The translations under genes and the position numbers were made by a program. Shown in pieces: positions 37,809-40,192 of a stretch of 40,192 nucleotides of DNA. Each line of letters begins with the position of its first letter. Positions within the stretch are counted from its first letter, which is position 1. The notes under the pieces are model-generated. The model worked only from the letters and a program-made list of their open reading frames with translations, was not told where the DNA came from and searched no databases. Source of the DNA: a virus; the IMG/VR virus record IMGVR_UViG_3300023548_000003, positions 1 through 40,192 of that record; one strand, written 5' to 3'.

Positions 37809-40132
37809 AGTTGGGAATTAATCTGTCTATCACGGGTGGGTTGATGGCACGTATTGCACCGAAGTTCCACCCGCTAATCACAACTTTAGTCAACCAGTTC
37901 GGCGGTGATTCAGCAGGCGTAGCTATCAGGAATAGCACGGGTACATTCAAAGTGTATGATAGTGTTGCAGGCTCAATTCTCAAGACTGCTGCTATTGATG
38001 AGCATAGGCCAGAGGGGCATCGTGAGGTTGTTAATCTGCTGAGTTATCCAGAGGACTTTAGTAATGCTGCTTGGGCGAAAACACGAGGAACCCTTACAAC
38101 AGGGATCAGTGATCCTGACGGGGGCAATAACGCATTCACATGGACATCCAGCGCATCGGCAAATGGTGACTTAACACAGTCGGTTAGCATGACGGGTGAT
38201 GCCCGTGTGAACATATGGCTGCGTCGTAGAACGGGCACAGGTGATGTGTGGATTTTCTCAATGGGCACCACACAACTAGTTACGCTAACCTCCTCATGGC
38301 AACGATTTTCTGTGCTAGAGGTAGGCACAGTAGGGGGCGCTACTGGAGTCAGGGTTAACGCTGCACTTGACGCTATTGATATTTATAAGCCAATGGCGGA
38401 AGACGTAACAGGCATGGGCAACCAGAACCCTAGTGAGTATGTAGCTAAGGATACTGCTACTGGTGCAGAGCTTGTTACTAATGGGACGTTTGATGCTGAT
38501 ACGGATTGGGCGAAAGAGGCGGGCTGGACGATTGCTTCTGGAGTTGCAACATCCAATGGTGTTGTAAATCCCTACTTGACAGAGGTTGGGATACTAGAAG
38601 TAGGTAGAAAATACATAATCACCACTGAGATTAAAAGGCTTGCTTCAGGAAGTTATAGAGGTTACGCGGGGACGAACTTCGCTGCCCTTCCAGCGAGCTT
38701 AGGAGTGCATGCGGTATTGGTCACATGTGCTGGCACAGGCGACCTCCGCATCCGAGCGATTACTGCTGATGGTGACATAGACAATGTTTCAGTCCACGAA
38801 GCCACAACAGGCCGCCAGATATTCACCACAACCAACGCCAACACAGTAGCAGCCAATGTAGTCACAGAAGCTACAGGCGTTCCCCTATTTCCTACCAAGA
38901 CAATAGACACAGCCGTATGGAACGTAACATATCCCGACTACGCCACTGCCACAGTAGTAGCCGCTGGTGCCATGATGAATGATGCCGGAAAGTATTACTC
39001 CACTGCATTAGGCGGTACTACAAACGGGGCTACACTCCTCACGGATATTGGTGTTACTGATTGGGTGGAAGAGGGCATCTATTCTTCGGGATTCGGGTTA
39101 CTTGTTGAGCCTGCTGCTACTAATCTGATGACATATAGTGAGCAGTTTGATAATGCGGCTTGGACAAAAAGTAATGTGACGATAACGGCTGATGATATTG
39201 CGGCTCCCGATGGTTCTACTACATCAGATAAACTGGCTGCTACTACCACAGCTGGCAATGTGTATGCGAGCAACAGTCTCTCTGCTGTAAAATACTCGCA
39301 AGGTGTTTTTGCTAAAGCAGGAACAAATACTACGTTCAGGCTTGACTTCGTGACTAGTGGGTTCGGAGAAGGCGGACAGGTAGTTTTCGACCTGTCCGCA
39401 GGCACGGTAGGCACAATAACTAACAGAGGAGGAACTACAGATACTACAGGCACAATAGAGTCATTTGGAAACGGTTGGTATAGGTGTTCAGTATCATTGA
39501 CGGCCACTGCCGGAACGTACTTCACCCAGATATTCCAGACATCTATCGGATATATCCACGCATGGGGCGCACAACTAGAAGCAGGCTCAGTCCCAACATC
39601 CTACATCCCTACAACCACAGCAGCCGTTACAAGGGCTACGGAAGCAGGGAATGTAAACTGGCCTATTGCGAATAACTTTAGTAATGATGCTGGTGTTGTG
39701 GTGTTAGATGTTGTGTTTAGTCGTGATAAATATGTACCGAGCGTAAACCAGAGGCTATTTTCTACCGATCCTGTCACAACTGGCGGCAATGGTTTAAACG
39801 TGCATTTGTCAGCACCAGGTACAGGTAACATACGCGGGTATGACGGAACAACCGTGTCAGATAATCCCATTGCATATATAAAGGATAGATGCTATCGAAT
39901 AGCTTCTCACTGGAATGCTGCAACCAGTAAAATGCAAATAGGCGTACTTGACCTTAGCACTTATGGAGCATCGTGGGTGTGGAGCACAGAGGTTGCCTAC
40001 GATGGGGCTTTTTCTACTGTCACTTCGATTTTGCTTGCAACTATATTTGAGCAACCGCTCACATTCCGCAACCTCCCACTAATATATGACACTGACATGG
40101 ATGTGGCTACCATAGAAGGAAAATTCTCATGA
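37805..40132 (+). CDS. Tail fibre/receptor-binding protein (multi-module)
   Basis: A 775-residue modular fibre. After a ~75-residue head come repeated carbohydrate-binding-like modules: about 76-205 (N-L-L-S-Y-P-E-D-F-S-N-A-A-W), about 220-340 (G-A-E-L-V-T-N-G-T-F-D-A-D-T-D-W), a linker with I-T-D...Y-P-D-Y-A-T-A, about 435-600 (N-L-M-T-Y-S-E-Q-F-D-N-A-A-W, close to a module in the protein at 32504), then a LamG-like domain to the end. The C-terminal ~400 residues are an alternative form of the fragment at 3-959. It probably sets host range. The stop overlaps the next ATG. Confidence 0.82.
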   Translation: MKLGINLSITGGLMARIAPKFHPLITTLVNQFGGDSAGVAIRNSTGTFKVYDSVAGSILKTAAIDEHRPEGHREVVNLLSYPEDFSNAAWAKTRGTLTTGISDPDGGNNAFTWTSSASANGDLTQSVSMTGDARVNIWLRRRTGTGDVWIFSMGTTQLVTLTSSWQRFSVLEVGTVGGATGVRVNAALDAIDIYKPMAEDVTGMGNQNPSEYVAKDTATGAELVTNGTFDADTDWAKEAGWTIASGVATSNGVVNPYLTEVGILEVGRKYIITTEIKRLASGSYRGYAGTNFAALPASLGVHAVLVTCAGTGDLRIRAITADGDIDNVSVHEATTGRQIFTTTNANTVAANVVTEATGVPLFPTKTIDTAVWNVTYPDYATATVVAAGAMMNDAGKYYSTALGGTTNGATLLTDIGVTDWVEEGIYSSGFGLLVEPAATNLMTYSEQFDNAAWTKSNVTITADDIAAPDGSTTSDKLAATTTAGNVYASNSLSAVKYSQGVFAKAGTNTTFRLDFVTSGFGEGGQVVFDLSAGTVGTITNRGGTTDTTGTIESFGNGWYRCSVSLTATAGTYFTQIFQTSIGYIHAWGAQLEAGSVPTSYIPTTTAAVTRATEAGNVNWPIANNFSNDAGVVVLDVVFSRDKYVPSVNQRLFSTDPVTTGGNGLNVHLSAPGTGNIRGYDGTTVSDNPIAYIKDRCYRIASHWNAATSKMQIGVLDLSTYGASWVWSTEVAYDGAFSTVTSILLATIFEQPLTFRNLPLIYDTDMDVATIEGKFS

Positions 40133-40192
40133 GTATTAACCTAATAATCACCACCCCAACAAACTTCGACCTGTCCCTCCCAAAGAAGCCGA
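38919..40192 (+). repeat. Window end corresponding to window start (two alleles of fibre tip)
   Basis: Position 38919 aligns with 1 and 40192 with 1019. Bases 1-~170 match 38919-~39090 with few changes; a block at ~467-530 matches ~39633-39700; bases ~890-1019 match ~40063-40192 exactly. The stretches between differ in sequence and length (1019 against 1274 bases in all). Confidence 0.9.
40129..40192 (+). CDS. Start of the 156-aa hypothetical protein (3' truncated by window edge)
   Basis: The first 64 bases are identical to 956-1019, including the ATGA overlap with the fibre stop. It is the same gene seen through the circle or terminal redundancy, cut off by the window edge. Confidence 0.85.
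   Translation, partial: MSINLIITTPTNFDLSLPKKP

Noticed and set aside
39079-39525. 148-residue minus-strand ORF inside the tail fibre
   Set aside because: Antisense shadow of a Thr/Ala-rich coding region; no start signal.
1-40192. tRNA or rRNA genes
   Set aside because: No cloverleaf with the conserved T-loop signature and no rRNA-like sequence was noticed by eye; a tRNA scan would settle it.

Overview
The window is most of the genome, probably all of it, of one tailed phage with an HK97-type head and a long non-contractile tail (siphovirus). The evidence is a P27-type small terminase, an HK97-type large terminase, portal, prohead protease and major capsid protein, a run of head-tail connectors, two tail-tube-like proteins, a G/GT chaperone pair with a frameshift site, and a tape measure. 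The accessory genes (RecT with a YqaJ-type exonuclease, a DUF1376 replication protein, NinB, a YbcO/DUF1364 nuclease, RusA) and strong Shine-Dalgarno sites point to a proteobacterial host, most likely gammaproteobacterial. This host call is inference. No integrase, replicative polymerase, rRNA or tRNA gene was seen.

Layout. (1) 1-3599, rightward: the 3' end of a tail-fibre gene, a small unknown protein, a lysis cassette (DUF2279-like secreted protein, coiled-coil membrane protein, Amidase_3 endolysin, tiny lipoprotein, holin-like protein) and an HNH protein. (2) 3632-8527, leftward early operon: two tandem copies of a pentapeptide-repeat gene plus a small partner gene, then RecT, a YqaJ exonuclease with a long coiled-coil tail, and two small genes. 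(3) 8528-8810: divergent promoters with a shared dyad. (4) 8811-17122, rightward early/middle operon: HTH regulator, replication genes, many small ORFs, nucleases/recombination proteins (YbcO-like, NinB, RusA) and two DNA methyltransferases. (5) 17157-20010, leftward: a cluster of mostly unrecognised small genes behind a strong promoter containing palindromes. (6) 20128-40192, rightward late operon: HNH, a cos-like segment, an AT-rich PLD-like gene, terminase, head, tail and a large tail fibre, ending at the start of the same small gene found at position 956.

The two ends of the window correspond. Positions 1-1019 and 38919-40192 are two versions of the same locus, identical or nearly so at both edges but carrying different inserts in the middle. 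The molecule is therefore circular or circularly permuted, with about 39 kb of unique sequence, and the late operon continues across the ends into the lysis cassette. The population or genome carries two alleles of the receptor-binding tip of the tail fibre.

The most interesting items are the two-allele tail-fibre tip; the tandemly duplicated pentapeptide cassette with a one-base insertion in one copy; the PLD-like gene wedged between the packaging site and the small terminase; the leftward cluster of small genes under a palindromic promoter; two methyltransferases that match at both ends but not in the middle; and several very small coupled ORFs.
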